39,215 nt of DNA from a virus. The stretch is from the IMG/VR virus record IMGVR_UViG_3300037189_016545, positions 1-39,215 of that record; one strand, written 5' to 3'. Below the pieces are notes generated by a model. The model did no database searches. It was not told where the DNA came from and worked only from the letters and a program-made list of their open reading frames with translations. A program made the translations under genes and the position numbers. Positions within the stretch are counted from its first letter, which is position 1, and each line of letters starts with the position of its first letter. Shown here one piece after another: positions 1 to 8,870 of this stretch.

Positions 1-189
1 GCTAGATTTTTACGTGCGGGAGTTTTAGGGTAGGGGGGGGGTAGTACAAACGCCTGCATTGACTGGATACCCATCGAAGAAGGGGAGAACGCCGTGGTTT
101 GCGACTGTGTCGCGTGCCCGATCGAAAGCGGAAGCTGACGTTAAACAGGCGTGACAGCCGGAGAGACGGCCCGAATTCAGCAAAACACC
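1..189. other. Left-edge intergenic region
   Basis: I see no convincing gene here. Bases 31-41 contain a run of nine G. If the genome is circular, the frame of the HNH gene at the right edge can be continued into bases 1-33 and stops at TAG 31-33, which would place the HNH C-terminus here. The open frames on either strand are short and have no good ribosome site or family resemblance. In related phages the HNH-terminase interval often contains the packaging (cos) site, but I cannot identify one directly. Confidence 0.4.
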
Positions 190-216
190 GCCCGGCCTGT
201 GCCGGGCTTTTTTTTT
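190..216 (+). terminator. Rho-independent terminator before terS
   Basis: A 7-bp perfect stem (GCCCGGC at 190-196, GCCGGGC at 201-207) with a CTGT loop is followed by nine T (208-216). It lies directly upstream of the terS ribosome site. It is probably a second checkpoint that Q-modified late transcription must read through, after the terminator at 38738. Confidence 0.8.
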
Positions 217-225
217 GGAGCCGCC

Positions 226-774
226 ATGGGATCACGAGGGCCGCAGCCGTTGCCGTCGAACGTGCATCTCTTGCGCGGAAATCCGTCGAAGAAATCTTCC
301 GCCGAGCTGCTCGATGATCTCAATCCCGAGGTCGAGATCCCGAGCGCGCCAAAGTGGATTTGGCCCGAGGCGCGCAAGGAGTGGCGCCGGCTTGGTGGCG
401 AGCTGCTGCGCTACGGACTGATCAGCAATCTCGATCGCGCCGCCTTGGTGCTGTACTGCCAGGCATGGGCGAAGCTGGTCTGGGCCGAAACGATGCTGGC
501 CCGTTCGATGGCGACCGCCGAAGAGAAACGCCTCGAGGCCGAGGCCGCCGGCGACATCTGGAAAGGCGGCGACGGCATCATGGTCCCCAGCCCGAACGGC
601 GCCCTGGTGTATTCGCACCACTGGGTGGTGCAGCGCCGCGCGGCGCAGGAAGTGCATTGGTATTTGCAGAGCTTCGGCCTGTCGCCGGCGTCGCGTGGTC
701 GCGTCAAGACCAGCGACAACCGCCAGGGCGCCCTCTTTGAAGAAGCCGGACAGGACGCATGGAACGGACTCTGA
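226..774 (+). CDS. terS: Terminase small subunit (P27 family)
   Basis: The 182-residue protein is the DNA-recognition subunit of the packaging motor; it binds the phage packaging site and hands DNA to TerL. The N-terminus MGSRGPQPLPSNVHLLRGNP is the typical opening of P27-family small terminases. I chose ATG 226 because GGAG stands at 217-220 and the family signature begins here; a longer frame is open upstream to 151 but would translate the terminator. The middle (about residues 45-110) is predicted helical and holds the W-rich segment usual for the family. The 3' end overlaps terL by 16 bases, which suggests coupled translation. First gene of the late operon. Confidence 0.93.
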   Translation: MGSRGPQPLPSNVHLLRGNPSKKSSAELLDDLNPEVEIPSAPKWIWPEARKEWRRLGGELLRYGLISNLDRAALVLYCQAWAKLVWAETMLARSMATAEEKRLEAEAAGDIWKGGDGIMVPSPNGALVYSHHWVVQRRAAQEVHWYLQSFGLSPASRGRVKTSDNRQGALFEEAGQDAWNGL

Positions 775-2477
775 CCTACGCCGAGATCGCGACGCAGTAC
801 GCGCGCGACGTCGTCGACGGCCGTATTCCGTCCTGCAAATGGCACCGGCTTGCCTGTACCCGTCACCTGCACGACCTGGAGCGTGCCGGTACCGACGCGT
901 TCCCCTACTTGTTCAATCCCGAACTCACTGATGCCAACGGCAAGACCTATCGCCCTGCCGAGAGAATCTGCCGCTTCGGCGAACTAATGCCACACATTAA
1001 GGGCGACTGGGCCGCGCGTGGCCAGCTCATCGTGCTCGAGGCCTGGCAGATATTTATCCTGGTGAGCATCTTCGGCTGGGTGCGTCGCGAGACATTTAAG
1101 CGCCGCTTCCGCGTCGCCGATCTCTACGTGCCGAGGAAGAACGCCAAGAGCACGCTGGCGGCCCTCATCGGGCTGTACATGCTTGCCCTCGATGACGAAT
1201 TCGGGGCCGAAGTCTATTCCGGCGCCACGTCGTTGGCCCAAGCGCTGGAAGTATTCCGTCCTGCGCTTCTCATGGCGAAGGCGACGCCGCGCTTCCTGCA
1301 GACCTACGGCGTCAGCGCCATGGCCAGCAACATTGCGGTCATCGACAAGAACAGCAAATTCGAGCCGATCATCGGCAAGCCCGGCGACGGCGCCTCGCCC
1401 TCATGCGCCGTCGTCGATGAGTATCACGAGCACCAGACGCCCGAACTCTACGACACCATGCAGACCGGCATGGGTGCGCGCAGCCAGCCGCTGATCCTGG
1501 TGATCACCACTGCCGGAACTGACATTTCAGGCCCGTGCTTCCAGCATCAGAATGCACTGGAAAAAATACTCGAAGGAACGCTGATCAATGAGCAACGCTT
1601 CGGCATTGTTTTCACCATCGACGATGGCGACGACTGGACTAGAGAAAATGCCTTGCGCAAAGCCAACCCGAACTTCGGTATCTCTATTGATGCCGAGTAT
1701 CTGATTCATCAGCAGCGCGATGCGAAAGATGATCCGACAAAGCAAAACAACTTCAAGACCAAGCACCTCAACATCTGGTGCCAGGCCGCCTCGCCCTGGT
1801 TGAATTTGTATCATCTTCAGCAGTGTGGCGATTCATCTCTTACCCTTGAGTCTTTCCGTGCGGAAGAGTGCATCGTTGGCCTCGACCTCGCTAGCCGGGA
1901 AGATATCGCCAGCAAGGTCTATCTGTTCCGTCGCTACATTGATGACGTAGTTCACTATTACGCCATCAGTCGCAACTACATTCCGGAATCGTTGCTCGGC
2001 ATGCCGGAGAACGCCCACTATCAAGGGTGGGTAAATAGCGGTCACTTGATCGCTACTCCGGGAAACATGACTGATCTCAGTTTGATCGAGGAAGACTTGA
2101 TCGAGTCAGCCAGCATCGTCGTATTGAGAGAAATCGCAAAAGATCAATACAACTCAGCGCAGCTCGGGTCTAACCTCGCGCTGTCTGGGTTTGAGGTTGT
2201 CGACATTCCGCAGCATGTGCGCTACCTCAGCGAGCCAATGCATGAGCTGAAGGCGCTGGTCAATGCCGGCCGATTTCATCACGATGGCAATCCGGCCTTT
2301 GTCTGGATGCTGAGCAATGTGGAAGTCAAGCCAGATAGAAACGAAAACATCTTTCCGCGCAAGTTGCGTAACTCTAACAAGATCGATGCAGCGACTGCGC
2401 TGATTATCGCGATGAACCGCGCGCTCGCCGCCGCACCTGCCAACGCCAAATCCTTCTGGGAAACGGAAACCGCGTGA
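759..2477 (+). CDS. terL: Terminase large subunit
   Basis: ATPase and nuclease of the headful or cos packaging motor, 572 residues, a normal length for Terminase_1 family TerL. The Walker A region is RKNAKST at about residues 126-132, following a VPR stretch, which is the usual atypical TerL P-loop. Walker B is AVVDEYHEH near residues 215-223. The RNase H-like nuclease domain begins around residue 370 with the acidic GLDLASREDIA motif, which would supply a metal-binding aspartate. It packages DNA into the prohead through the portal encoded next. The stop overlaps the portal start by a GTGA quartet. Confidence 0.96.
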   Translation: MERTLTYAEIATQYARDVVDGRIPSCKWHRLACTRHLHDLERAGTDAFPYLFNPELTDANGKTYRPAERICRFGELMPHIKGDWAARGQLIVLEAWQIFILVSIFGWVRRETFKRRFRVADLYVPRKNAKSTLAALIGLYMLALDDEFGAEVYSGATSLAQALEVFRPALLMAKATPRFLQTYGVSAMASNIAVIDKNSKFEPIIGKPGDGASPSCAVVDEYHEHQTPELYDTMQTGMGARSQPLILVITTAGTDISGPCFQHQNALEKILEGTLINEQRFGIVFTIDDGDDWTRENALRKANPNFGISIDAEYLIHQQRDAKDDPTKQNNFKTKHLNIWCQAASPWLNLYHLQQCGDSSLTLESFRAEECIVGLDLASREDIASKVYLFRRYIDDVVHYYAISRNYIPESLLGMPENAHYQGWVNSGHLIATPGNMTDLSLIEEDLIESASIVVLREIAKDQYNSAQLGSNLALSGFEVVDIPQHVRYLSEPMHELKALVNAGRFHHDGNPAFVWMLSNVEVKPDRNENIFPRKLRNSNKIDAATALIIAMNRALAAAPANAKSFWETETA

Positions 2478-3709
2478 AATTCCTCGACCGTATTTTCGGG
2501 CGCCACTTCGGCCGCAAGGCCACCGAGCTGACCTACGATCAAATCGCCAGCCTGATCGATGGCGTCGGCGGCGGCACCGTCGCTGGCGTCAGCGTCAACG
2601 ATAAAACCGCCCTGGGTGTCTCGACCGTCCTCGCCTGTGTCAAGACCATCGCCGACGGCTGCGCCACTCCCAACCTGCACGTCTTCCGCGAAAAATCCGA
2701 CGGCACCCGTGAGCGCGCCGCCAACATCCCGGAATATCGCCTCCTGAATCGACGCCCGAACGAATGGCAAACGTCATTCGAATGGCGCCGGCAGATGACC
2801 ATCCATGCCGCCCTCACCGGCGCCGCCCTGTCCATCAAGGTCCGCGGCGACAATCGCCGCGTCCGCGAGCTGATCCCCGTGCAGCCAGGGCAGTGGGACA
2901 TCCGTCGCGTCTCGCGCTACGACGTCCGCTATCGCTGCTGGGACCAATTCGGCCTGATCGGCGAATTCGCCCCCGACGATGTCTTCGTCCTCAACGGCGT
3001 CCAGTGGGACTGGATATCCAGCCTCAACGCCGTGCACCTCGCCCGCGCCGCCATCGGCCTCGCCATCTCGTCAGAGCGCAGCCAGGCCGCCATGCATGCC
3101 AATGGCGTCCGCCCCTCCGGCACCTACTCGGTGGAAGGCACTCTCACCGACGCCCAATACGCCGCCCTCACCGCGCACCTGAAAAAGCGCGCCGGACCGG
3201 ACGCCACCGGCACGCCGCTTCTGCTCGATCGCGGCGCGAAGTGGCTCACCACCGCGATGACTGGCGTCGACGCTCAGCACATTGAAACCCGCCGCCTGCA
3301 AGTCGAGGAGATCTGCCGCAGCTACGGCGTCTTTCCGATCATGGTCGGCCACTCCGACAAAGCCGCAACCTTTGCCAGCTCCGAGGCCTTCTTCTCCGCC
3401 CACGTCAAGCACACCCTCGCCCCCTGGCACAAGGCCTGGACGCAACGCATCGACGAAATGCTCCTCGACGGATCCGGCCCCCTGTTCGCCGAGTTCGACT
3501 GTCGCTACCTCACCGCCGGCTCGATGGCAGACCGCTCGCAATGGGCCCGCACCATGGCCGAAATGGGCATCTACACCCGTAACGAGATCCGCGACGAAGA
3601 AGGCAAAGACCCGCTGCCCGGCCTCGACGAACCCCTTACCCCAATGAACATGAGCACCAAGAAAGGAAACGACAATGCCGCCCCGGTCGCCGACCCCGTC
3701 ACACCGTGA
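2474..3709 (+). CDS. Phage portal protein (HK97 family)
   Basis: The 411-residue protein should form the dodecameric ring at the capsid vertex through which DNA enters and leaves. It has the HK97-type portal pattern: an N-terminal stretch VSTVLACVKTIADG (about 48-61), a central ETRRLQVEEICRSYGVFP block (about 272-289) and a basic-to-acidic C-terminus. It starts at GTG 2474 in a GTGA overlap with the terL stop; no better start is available. The 3' end overlaps the protease by 35 bases. The position between TerL and prohead protease is the classical order. Confidence 0.95.
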   Translation: MKFLDRIFGRHFGRKATELTYDQIASLIDGVGGGTVAGVSVNDKTALGVSTVLACVKTIADGCATPNLHVFREKSDGTRERAANIPEYRLLNRRPNEWQTSFEWRRQMTIHAALTGAALSIKVRGDNRRVRELIPVQPGQWDIRRVSRYDVRYRCWDQFGLIGEFAPDDVFVLNGVQWDWISSLNAVHLARAAIGLAISSERSQAAMHANGVRPSGTYSVEGTLTDAQYAALTAHLKKRAGPDATGTPLLLDRGAKWLTTAMTGVDAQHIETRRLQVEEICRSYGVFPIMVGHSDKAATFASSEAFFSAHVKHTLAPWHKAWTQRIDEMLLDGSGPLFAEFDCRYLTAGSMADRSQWARTMAEMGIYTRNEIRDEEGKDPLPGLDEPLTPMNMSTKKGNDNAAPVADPVTP

Positions 3710-4376
3710 ATGCCGCGCCGCCGCGCCGGACCGCGAAATCCGTCGCTGCGCCCTGCAAATCAAGGCCGCTGAAGACGGCAGCATAGACGGCTACGGCTCC
3801 GTCTTCGGCGTCGAAGACACCTGGTGCGACGTCATCGCCCCCGGCGCCTTCGCCGCCTCGCTCGCCGCCCACAAAGCCGCCGGCACCATGCCCGCCCTGC
3901 TGTGGCAGCACGAATCCGACGAGCCCATCGGCATCTGGACCGAGATCGCCGAAGACGGCCATGGCCTGCGCGTCAAGGGCCGCCTGGCCCTCGACACCAC
4001 GCGCGGCAAGGAAGCCCAGGCCCTGCTCAAGATGGGCGCCCTGAACGGCCTGTCGATCGGCTTCGTCTCGCGCAAATGGGCGTATGACGAAAGTACAGAC
4101 GTCCGCACCCTGATGGACGTCGACCTCTGGGAAGTCTCTTTGGTCACATTCCCGTCAAACACCAAGGCCCGCGTCACCAGCGTCAAATCCGCCGACACGC
4201 TGGCCACCCCGAAAGATGTCGAAAGGATCCTGCGAGAGGCCGGATTCAGCAAGTCCGACGCCACCACCCTGGTGTCGCGCACCATGCGGATGGGAGAAAC
4301 GCGGAGCGATTCCGCCGCCTCGACCGCCGCCGCCCTGCAAGCCGCTACACGCCTGCTCACCTCCCTGCAAGCCTGA
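3675..4376 (+). CDS. HK97-type prohead protease
   Basis: Serine protease (U35/S78 family) that trims the capsid protein's scaffold-like delta domain during head maturation; 233 residues. Visible family motifs are GYGSVFG (about 39-45), WQHESDEPIG (about 77-86), which carries the catalytic histidine, and LNGLSIGF (about 117-124), which carries the candidate catalytic serine. The last 50 residues are Ala/Ser/Thr-rich and probably disordered. ATG 3675 lies inside the portal gene; a GAAAGGAAACGAC stretch just upstream can serve as ribosome site. Confidence 0.93.
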   Translation: MPPRSPTPSHRECRAAAPDREIRRCALQIKAAEDGSIDGYGSVFGVEDTWCDVIAPGAFAASLAAHKAAGTMPALLWQHESDEPIGIWTEIAEDGHGLRVKGRLALDTTRGKEAQALLKMGALNGLSIGFVSRKWAYDESTDVRTLMDVDLWEVSLVTFPSNTKARVTSVKSADTLATPKDVERILREAGFSKSDATTLVSRTMRMGETRSDSAASTAAALQAATRLLTSLQA

Positions 4377-4401
4377 CCTTCAACCCCCGAAAGGACTCAT
4401 C

Positions 4402-5808
4402 ATGCAAAACCAAATGACCCGCGACTTCGGCGCCTTCCGCGCCAAGCTGCTCCTGGTTGCCGCCGTTGGCGCCGCCTTCAGCGTCCCCGGCATCGCCAGC
4501 GCCTACGAAACCCGCGAAGACCCGAACATCAAGAACGTCGCCGACGCCCTGGACAAGATCGCCACCGCCTTCGACGAGTACAAGAAAACCAACGACCAGC
4601 GCCTCGACGAAATCAAGAAAGGCAACGGCACCGCCGACCTCGACGCCAAGCTCGCCCGCATGGACCAGCACATCGATTCCCTGAGCGAAGCCAAGACCCG
4701 CCTCGAAAAGCTCGAAACCAAGCTCGCCCGCCCCGGCGCCTATGGCAACGACGGCAAAGACGGCGAAACCAAAGAAGCCGCCGAATACCGCGAAGCCTTC
4801 CTCGACTGGATGCGCGCCCCGCACGACCACGAGCGCCAGCAGCGTGTCGCCCAGACGCAAAAGGCCCTCGAAACCCGCACCGCCGCCGTCCGCGAAACCC
4901 GCTCCACCGCCACCGTCACCAGCACCGGCGCCGCCGGCGGCTATGCCCTGCCCGAGCAGCTCGAGCGCAGCATCGCCCGCCTGTCGATTGATATCTCCCC
5001 AATCCGCCAGATTGCCACCGTCCGCATGGTCGGCACCACGGACTACAAGGAACTGTTCGACATTAACGGCGCCGGCTTCGAGTGGCTCGGCGAAACCGAC
5101 ACCCGCAACCAGACCAACACCCCGGACCTGGCCGAGGTCGCCCCCACCTTTGGCGTGGCCTCCGCCAAGCCGCAGGCATCGGAAGAGTCGCTCGATGATC
5201 TGTTCTTCAACGTCGAAGACTGGCTGGTGAGCAGCGCCGCCGAAACCCTCGCCGGTGGCGAAGGCGCTGCATTCGTCAGCGGCAACGGCACCAAAAAGCC
5301 TACCGGGTTCTTGGCTGGCACGCCGGTTTCCACAGCCGATTCCTCGCGCGCCTTCGGGGTGTTGCAGTACATCGCCTCCGGCAATGCCGCCACGCTGCCG
5401 ACAGCGCTGGAGACGTTCTATGACGTGGTCTATGCGTTGCGCGCCCGCTACCGCGCCAATGCTCGCTGGGTTACAAGCAAGCTGATTCTCGCCGCCCTGC
5501 GCAAATACAAGGAAGCCACCACCAACGCCTACATGTGGCAGCCCTCCGCCGCCGCCGGGCAGCCGGAGACCTTCATGGGCTACCCGATCAGCGAGGCCGA
5601 AGACATGCCCGCGGTGGCCGCCAACGCCTTCCCGATCGCCTTCGGCGACTTCCGGGAAGGCTACCTGGTCGTCGATCGCGTCGGCATGCGCATCACCCGC
5701 GACGAAATCACCACGCCGGGATACGTCAAGTTTTACGTCCGCAAGCGCGTCGGCGGCAAGATCCGCAACAGCCAGGCCATCAAGCTGCTGAAGCTTGCCA
5801 CGTCGTAA
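4402..5808 (+). CDS. Major capsid protein (HK97 fold)
   Basis: The 468-residue capsid subunit. Residues about 40-115 are a charged coiled coil (delta domain), expected to be cut off by the upstream protease. From about residue 165 (TSTGAAGGYALPEQL) to the end is the HK97 fold, including GNGTKKPTGFL near 297 and the C-terminal DEITTPGYVKFYVRKRVGG typical of the family. ATG 4402 has AAAGGA nine bases upstream. Odd: residues 11-34 look like a Sec signal peptide (basic start, hydrophobic LLLVAAVGAAFSV, then IASA), which is unusual for a capsid protein. A stem-loop terminator follows. Confidence 0.94.
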   Translation: MQNQMTRDFGAFRAKLLLVAAVGAAFSVPGIASAYETREDPNIKNVADALDKIATAFDEYKKTNDQRLDEIKKGNGTADLDAKLARMDQHIDSLSEAKTRLEKLETKLARPGAYGNDGKDGETKEAAEYREAFLDWMRAPHDHERQQRVAQTQKALETRTAAVRETRSTATVTSTGAAGGYALPEQLERSIARLSIDISPIRQIATVRMVGTTDYKELFDINGAGFEWLGETDTRNQTNTPDLAEVAPTFGVASAKPQASEESLDDLFFNVEDWLVSSAAETLAGGEGAAFVSGNGTKKPTGFLAGTPVSTADSSRAFGVLQYIASGNAATLPTALETFYDVVYALRARYRANARWVTSKLILAALRKYKEATTNAYMWQPSAAAGQPETFMGYPISEAEDMPAVAANAFPIAFGDFREGYLVVDRVGMRITRDEITTPGYVKFYVRKRVGGKIRNSQAIKLLKLATS

Positions 5809-5826
5809 CCAAGCAGCATCGAAGGC

Positions 5827-5855
5827 AACTGGCGGCCGGTGGTCGCCAGTTTTTT
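5827..5855 (+). terminator. Rho-independent terminator after capsid gene
   Basis: An 8-bp stem (AACTGGCG at 5827-5834, CGCCAGTT at 5844-5851) is followed by a T run to 5855. It probably trims transcription after the highly expressed capsid gene. Confidence 0.8.
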
Positions 5856-5895
5856 GACATAGCACCGCCGCCCTGCCGCTCGAAAGGAAGATCGC

Positions 5896-7920
5896 ATGAC
5901 CATGACACTAAAATATATCGGCGCCGCCTCTCAATACGCTGAGATCGCCGCTACCGGAAAGCAAAGCGTATGGAAAAGCGGCCAAATCGAGAGTCGTGAC
6001 GATGCCGAGGCGTTGCTATTGCTGGGTACTGGATTGTTTGCCGTTCCTGTCGCGACCGTCACGGCGGCGACTGATGCTGCTGCAAAGCGCGAGTATCCAA
6101 TAACTCTGTACGGCACAATATCTCAGGCGGAGACTTTTACAACGGCCGCGATGACTATTGGCTCTGCTGTGCTGACAGTTGCTGGGCACACATTCGCAAG
6201 TGATGACATAGGTAAAACCGTTGGAGTAAAAGGCCCTGGTGTAGGCAGTGATACCGGAGATTTTTCTGGCACGGTCGCAAATGATGGCGTACTTGTTGGG
6301 ACAATCCTGTCGGTCTCAGGCGATACGGCAACGCTATCCGTAGTAGCGACACAAACAGCCAGCGACTGTGCCTGCATTATTGGCAACACAATTGATGCAG
6401 CGGTAGCCGCAGCGGTTGCGCAATGTCAGGCAGATTACGCAGTTGATGGCGTTGCCGGCACCGTAGTAATCCCAAGCGGCAAATACGTGGCATCGACTTC
6501 TATTCCCGTAACATCAGGCGTTGGATTTTCTGGTGTGCACCGGGATTCGTCATACGTGTACGTTGTCAAAATCACTGATGATGCAACTGATGTCACTAAG
6601 TCAGCGTGGATACGGCGCGCAGGAGGCACTGACCGCTACAGCAATATTAATATCACTCAGCTTAGCTTAGTGGGTACATTTTTGGCCGCATCGTCAGTCT
6701 ATGGCGCGGACATGAAAATGATTCACATGAACACAACGGATGCCTCGTCGGTAACATGGTGTCGAATCGAGAACAATCCTAGTACGGCTCTTGGTTATGA
6801 TGACAGTACCGACTGCGAACTGGGACACAACCTGATTATCCGTGCTGGCCGCTTGGCTAGGCCGTCAACAAGCGGGAGTGGCGGTGGTGCTGGTGGCTCA
6901 GGCATCGGTTTCGCTGTTGGTGATACTAATGTTTCAGTGCGCATCCACCATAACATAATCCGTGGATCACTTGTCTCCGGCATGAGCACTACGGCAGCAG
7001 GAGCAACGGGGCGTAGCGGAATCAACATTGAGGCCTCGGCCGACACCCCAAATCCACCGGCGTTTGGTGGTAATGGGGTAATTATCGAGAGCAATATTAT
7101 TGAAGGCTACTTCAACGGGATAGTGGACAGCGGCGGATACGGCACCAGGATTGTGGACAACATTATTCGCAAATGCGTCCATGGGATTAAGGCCGGAAGT
7201 AACGGAGTTACCTACGGACGTGTAGCGCGTGATTCTCTAATAGCCCTGAATGATATTTCGGAACTGTTCACGTGGAATTCGCAATACTCTATAGGCATTT
7301 CGATTAATGCTGCCCCCGGCTCTAACGCACAAGGGCAATCCGGGATCGCTCAAGCGTATGGCAGGACGCGGGTTGTCAATAACACCATTCGCAAGGCTGC
7401 GGGGGGCTACGGGATAGCGTTGATTTCGCATGCGTCATACCCGCTGCTGGGGCTGGTAGTGGATAACAACACGGTCGCGGATAGCGATCTATCCGGCATC
7501 AGGCTAGTCAGTGGCTTCACCAATCTCCAATTGACCAACAATACGCTTATCTCCAACGGGCGTATATCAACCGCTGGCAACAAGGCGCCAATTCGGTTCG
7601 ATACAGGGTCATCGTGGACTAATGGCTGGTTCTACGGAAACAGTTATCTCGATCCCGAGTCATCGCCTACGCAAGATGCTGCACCTACAGTCAATAATGC
7701 AGTATTGACAAATGTATGGGCAGCAGAGAAAGTGCTTGCTTTGATCAACGGCACTGTCGCAAATCTGCCCGCCGCATCGTCGACATATAAGTCTTTTAGC
7801 GCCAAGGTGACCGACGCATCTGTAGCCTATACCTCGGCGAATGTTGGCTCTACGGTAGCCGCTGGCGGGGCAAACGCAGTGCCGGTATTTTGCAATGGCA
7901 CGAATTGGGTGATTGGTTGA
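5896..7920 (+). CDS. Beta-helix protein, probable head fibre
   Basis: The 674-residue protein has three parts. Residues 1-55 (KYIGAASQYAEIAATGKQSVW and on to LLLLGTGLF) resemble small proteins often encoded right after the capsid gene in HK97-type phages. Residues about 130-610 hold repeated N-N-x-I / I-x-x-N-x-I turns (for example NNIIRGS, SNIIEG, DNIIRK, NNTIRK) of a right-handed parallel beta helix like pectate lyases and tailspikes. The C-terminus (FSAKVTDASVAYTSANVGST to NWVIG) is a common end of phage fibre proteins. The DNA is clearly AT-richer than its neighbours, suggesting acquisition. Inference: a capsid-anchored fibre that binds or degrades surface polysaccharide. No catalytic residues could be assigned. 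GGAAG precedes the start. Confidence 0.75.
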   Translation: MTMTLKYIGAASQYAEIAATGKQSVWKSGQIESRDDAEALLLLGTGLFAVPVATVTAATDAAAKREYPITLYGTISQAETFTTAAMTIGSAVLTVAGHTFASDDIGKTVGVKGPGVGSDTGDFSGTVANDGVLVGTILSVSGDTATLSVVATQTASDCACIIGNTIDAAVAAAVAQCQADYAVDGVAGTVVIPSGKYVASTSIPVTSGVGFSGVHRDSSYVYVVKITDDATDVTKSAWIRRAGGTDRYSNINITQLSLVGTFLAASSVYGADMKMIHMNTTDASSVTWCRIENNPSTALGYDDSTDCELGHNLIIRAGRLARPSTSGSGGGAGGSGIGFAVGDTNVSVRIHHNIIRGSLVSGMSTTAAGATGRSGINIEASADTPNPPAFGGNGVIIESNIIEGYFNGIVDSGGYGTRIVDNIIRKCVHGIKAGSNGVTYGRVARDSLIALNDISELFTWNSQYSIGISINAAPGSNAQGQSGIAQAYGRTRVVNNTIRKAAGGYGIALISHASYPLLGLVVDNNTVADSDLSGIRLVSGFTNLQLTNNTLISNGRISTAGNKAPIRFDTGSSWTNGWFYGNSYLDPESSPTQDAAPTVNNAVLTNVWAAEKVLALINGTVANLPAASSTYKSFSAKVTDASVAYTSANVGSTVAAGGANAVPVFCNGTNWVIG

Positions 7921-7933
7921 GAGGCGAGCTACC

Positions 7934-7984
7934 ATGAACCTACACGAAACCATCGCAGTCTCGGTCGCCGTCGACCACCCATGA
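7934..7984 (+). CDS. 16-codon ORF coupled to connector gene
   Basis: A 16-residue frame starting at ATG 7934 ends in an ATGA overlap with the connector gene at 7981. It may only couple translation, or be the remnant of a gene displaced when the beta-helix gene arrived. No family resemblance; whether it is translated is uncertain. Confidence 0.3.
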   Translation: MNLHETIAVSVAVDHP

Positions 7985-8556
7985 TCGACAAACTTATCAC
8001 CGCGCCCACCGAAGAGCCGATCACGCTCGCCATCGCCAAGGCCCACCTGCGCGTCACCGTCGCCGATGACGACACGCGCATCACCGCGATGATCGTCGCC
8101 GCGCGCGAGCAGGCCGAGCTGCGCACCGGCCGCGCCCTGTGCACGCAGACCTGGGAAACCGTCGCCCACACCTTCGACGACGCCGAAACCCTCTCGCGCT
8201 CCCCGGTGCAAAGCATCGTCACCGTCAAGTACCTCGACACCGCCGGCGCGCAGCAAACCCTGTCGTCCGGCAACTACGTGCTGGACAACGACGCCACCCC
8301 CGGCCGCGTCGTCCTCGCCTACGGCGCCGCCTGGCCGGACACCTACGCTATGCCCAACGCCGTGCGCGTCCGCTACCTCGCCGGCTACGGCACCGCCGCC
8401 GATGTCCCGCAATCCATCAAGGCCTGGATGCTGCTCGCCATCGGCAGCATGTACGCCCTCGCCGAAACCTTCGCCGACGGCCGCTATGCTCCGCTGCCGG
8501 ACCGCTTCTGGCACTCCCTGCTCGATCCCTTCGTCATCTACGGCGCCCGCACATGA
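7981..8556 (+). CDS. Head-tail connector (phiE125 gp8 / HK97 gp6 type)
   Basis: The 191-residue protein should form the adaptor ring beneath the portal. The N-terminus (EEPITLAIAKAHLRV) followed by DDDTRITAMIVAAREQAELRTGRAL is the hallmark of this connector family, and the C-terminal helix ends in a WHSLLDPF motif. Start ATG 7981 is in an ATGA overlap with the preceding 16-codon frame. It begins a tightly overlapping run of four connector genes, each joined by ATGA. Confidence 0.9.
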   Translation: MIDKLITAPTEEPITLAIAKAHLRVTVADDDTRITAMIVAAREQAELRTGRALCTQTWETVAHTFDDAETLSRSPVQSIVTVKYLDTAGAQQTLSSGNYVLDNDATPGRVVLAYGAAWPDTYAMPNAVRVRYLAGYGTAADVPQSIKAWMLLAIGSMYALAETFADGRYAPLPDRFWHSLLDPFVIYGART

Positions 8557-8870
8557 TCGCCGCCGCCCGCCTCAAGCATAGCATCGGCATCCAGGCGCCC
8601 GCCGTCACGCAGGATGCGGCCGGCCAGCCCAACACCACCTGGACCACCTTCGCCACCGTCTGGGCCGAGATCCTCGACATCACCGGCCGCGAATACCTCG
8701 CCGCCGGCGGCACGCAAAACCAGGCCATGACCAAGATCACCATTCGCCACCTGGCCGGCGTCGTCCCATCCATGCGCGTCGTCTGGGGCGCCACCACCTA
8801 CAACATCGAAGCCGTGCTCGGAACCGACCAAACCGCGCTCACCCTGATGTGCTCGAGGCTCGCACCATGA
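8553..8870 (+). CDS. Phage head closure / head-tail adaptor protein
   Basis: The 105-residue protein resembles the SPP1 gp16-like head-completion family: short beta-rich body with WTTFATVWAEILDITGREYLAAGG (about 29-52), then TKITIRHLAGVVPSMRVVW and YNIEAVLG. It closes the connector after packaging and receives the tail. Start ATG 8553 overlaps the previous stop (ATGA); its own stop overlaps the next start in the same way. Confidence 0.85.
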   Translation: MIAAARLKHSIGIQAPAVTQDAAGQPNTTWTTFATVWAEILDITGREYLAAGGTQNQAMTKITIRHLAGVVPSMRVVWGATTYNIEAVLGTDQTALTLMCSRLAP

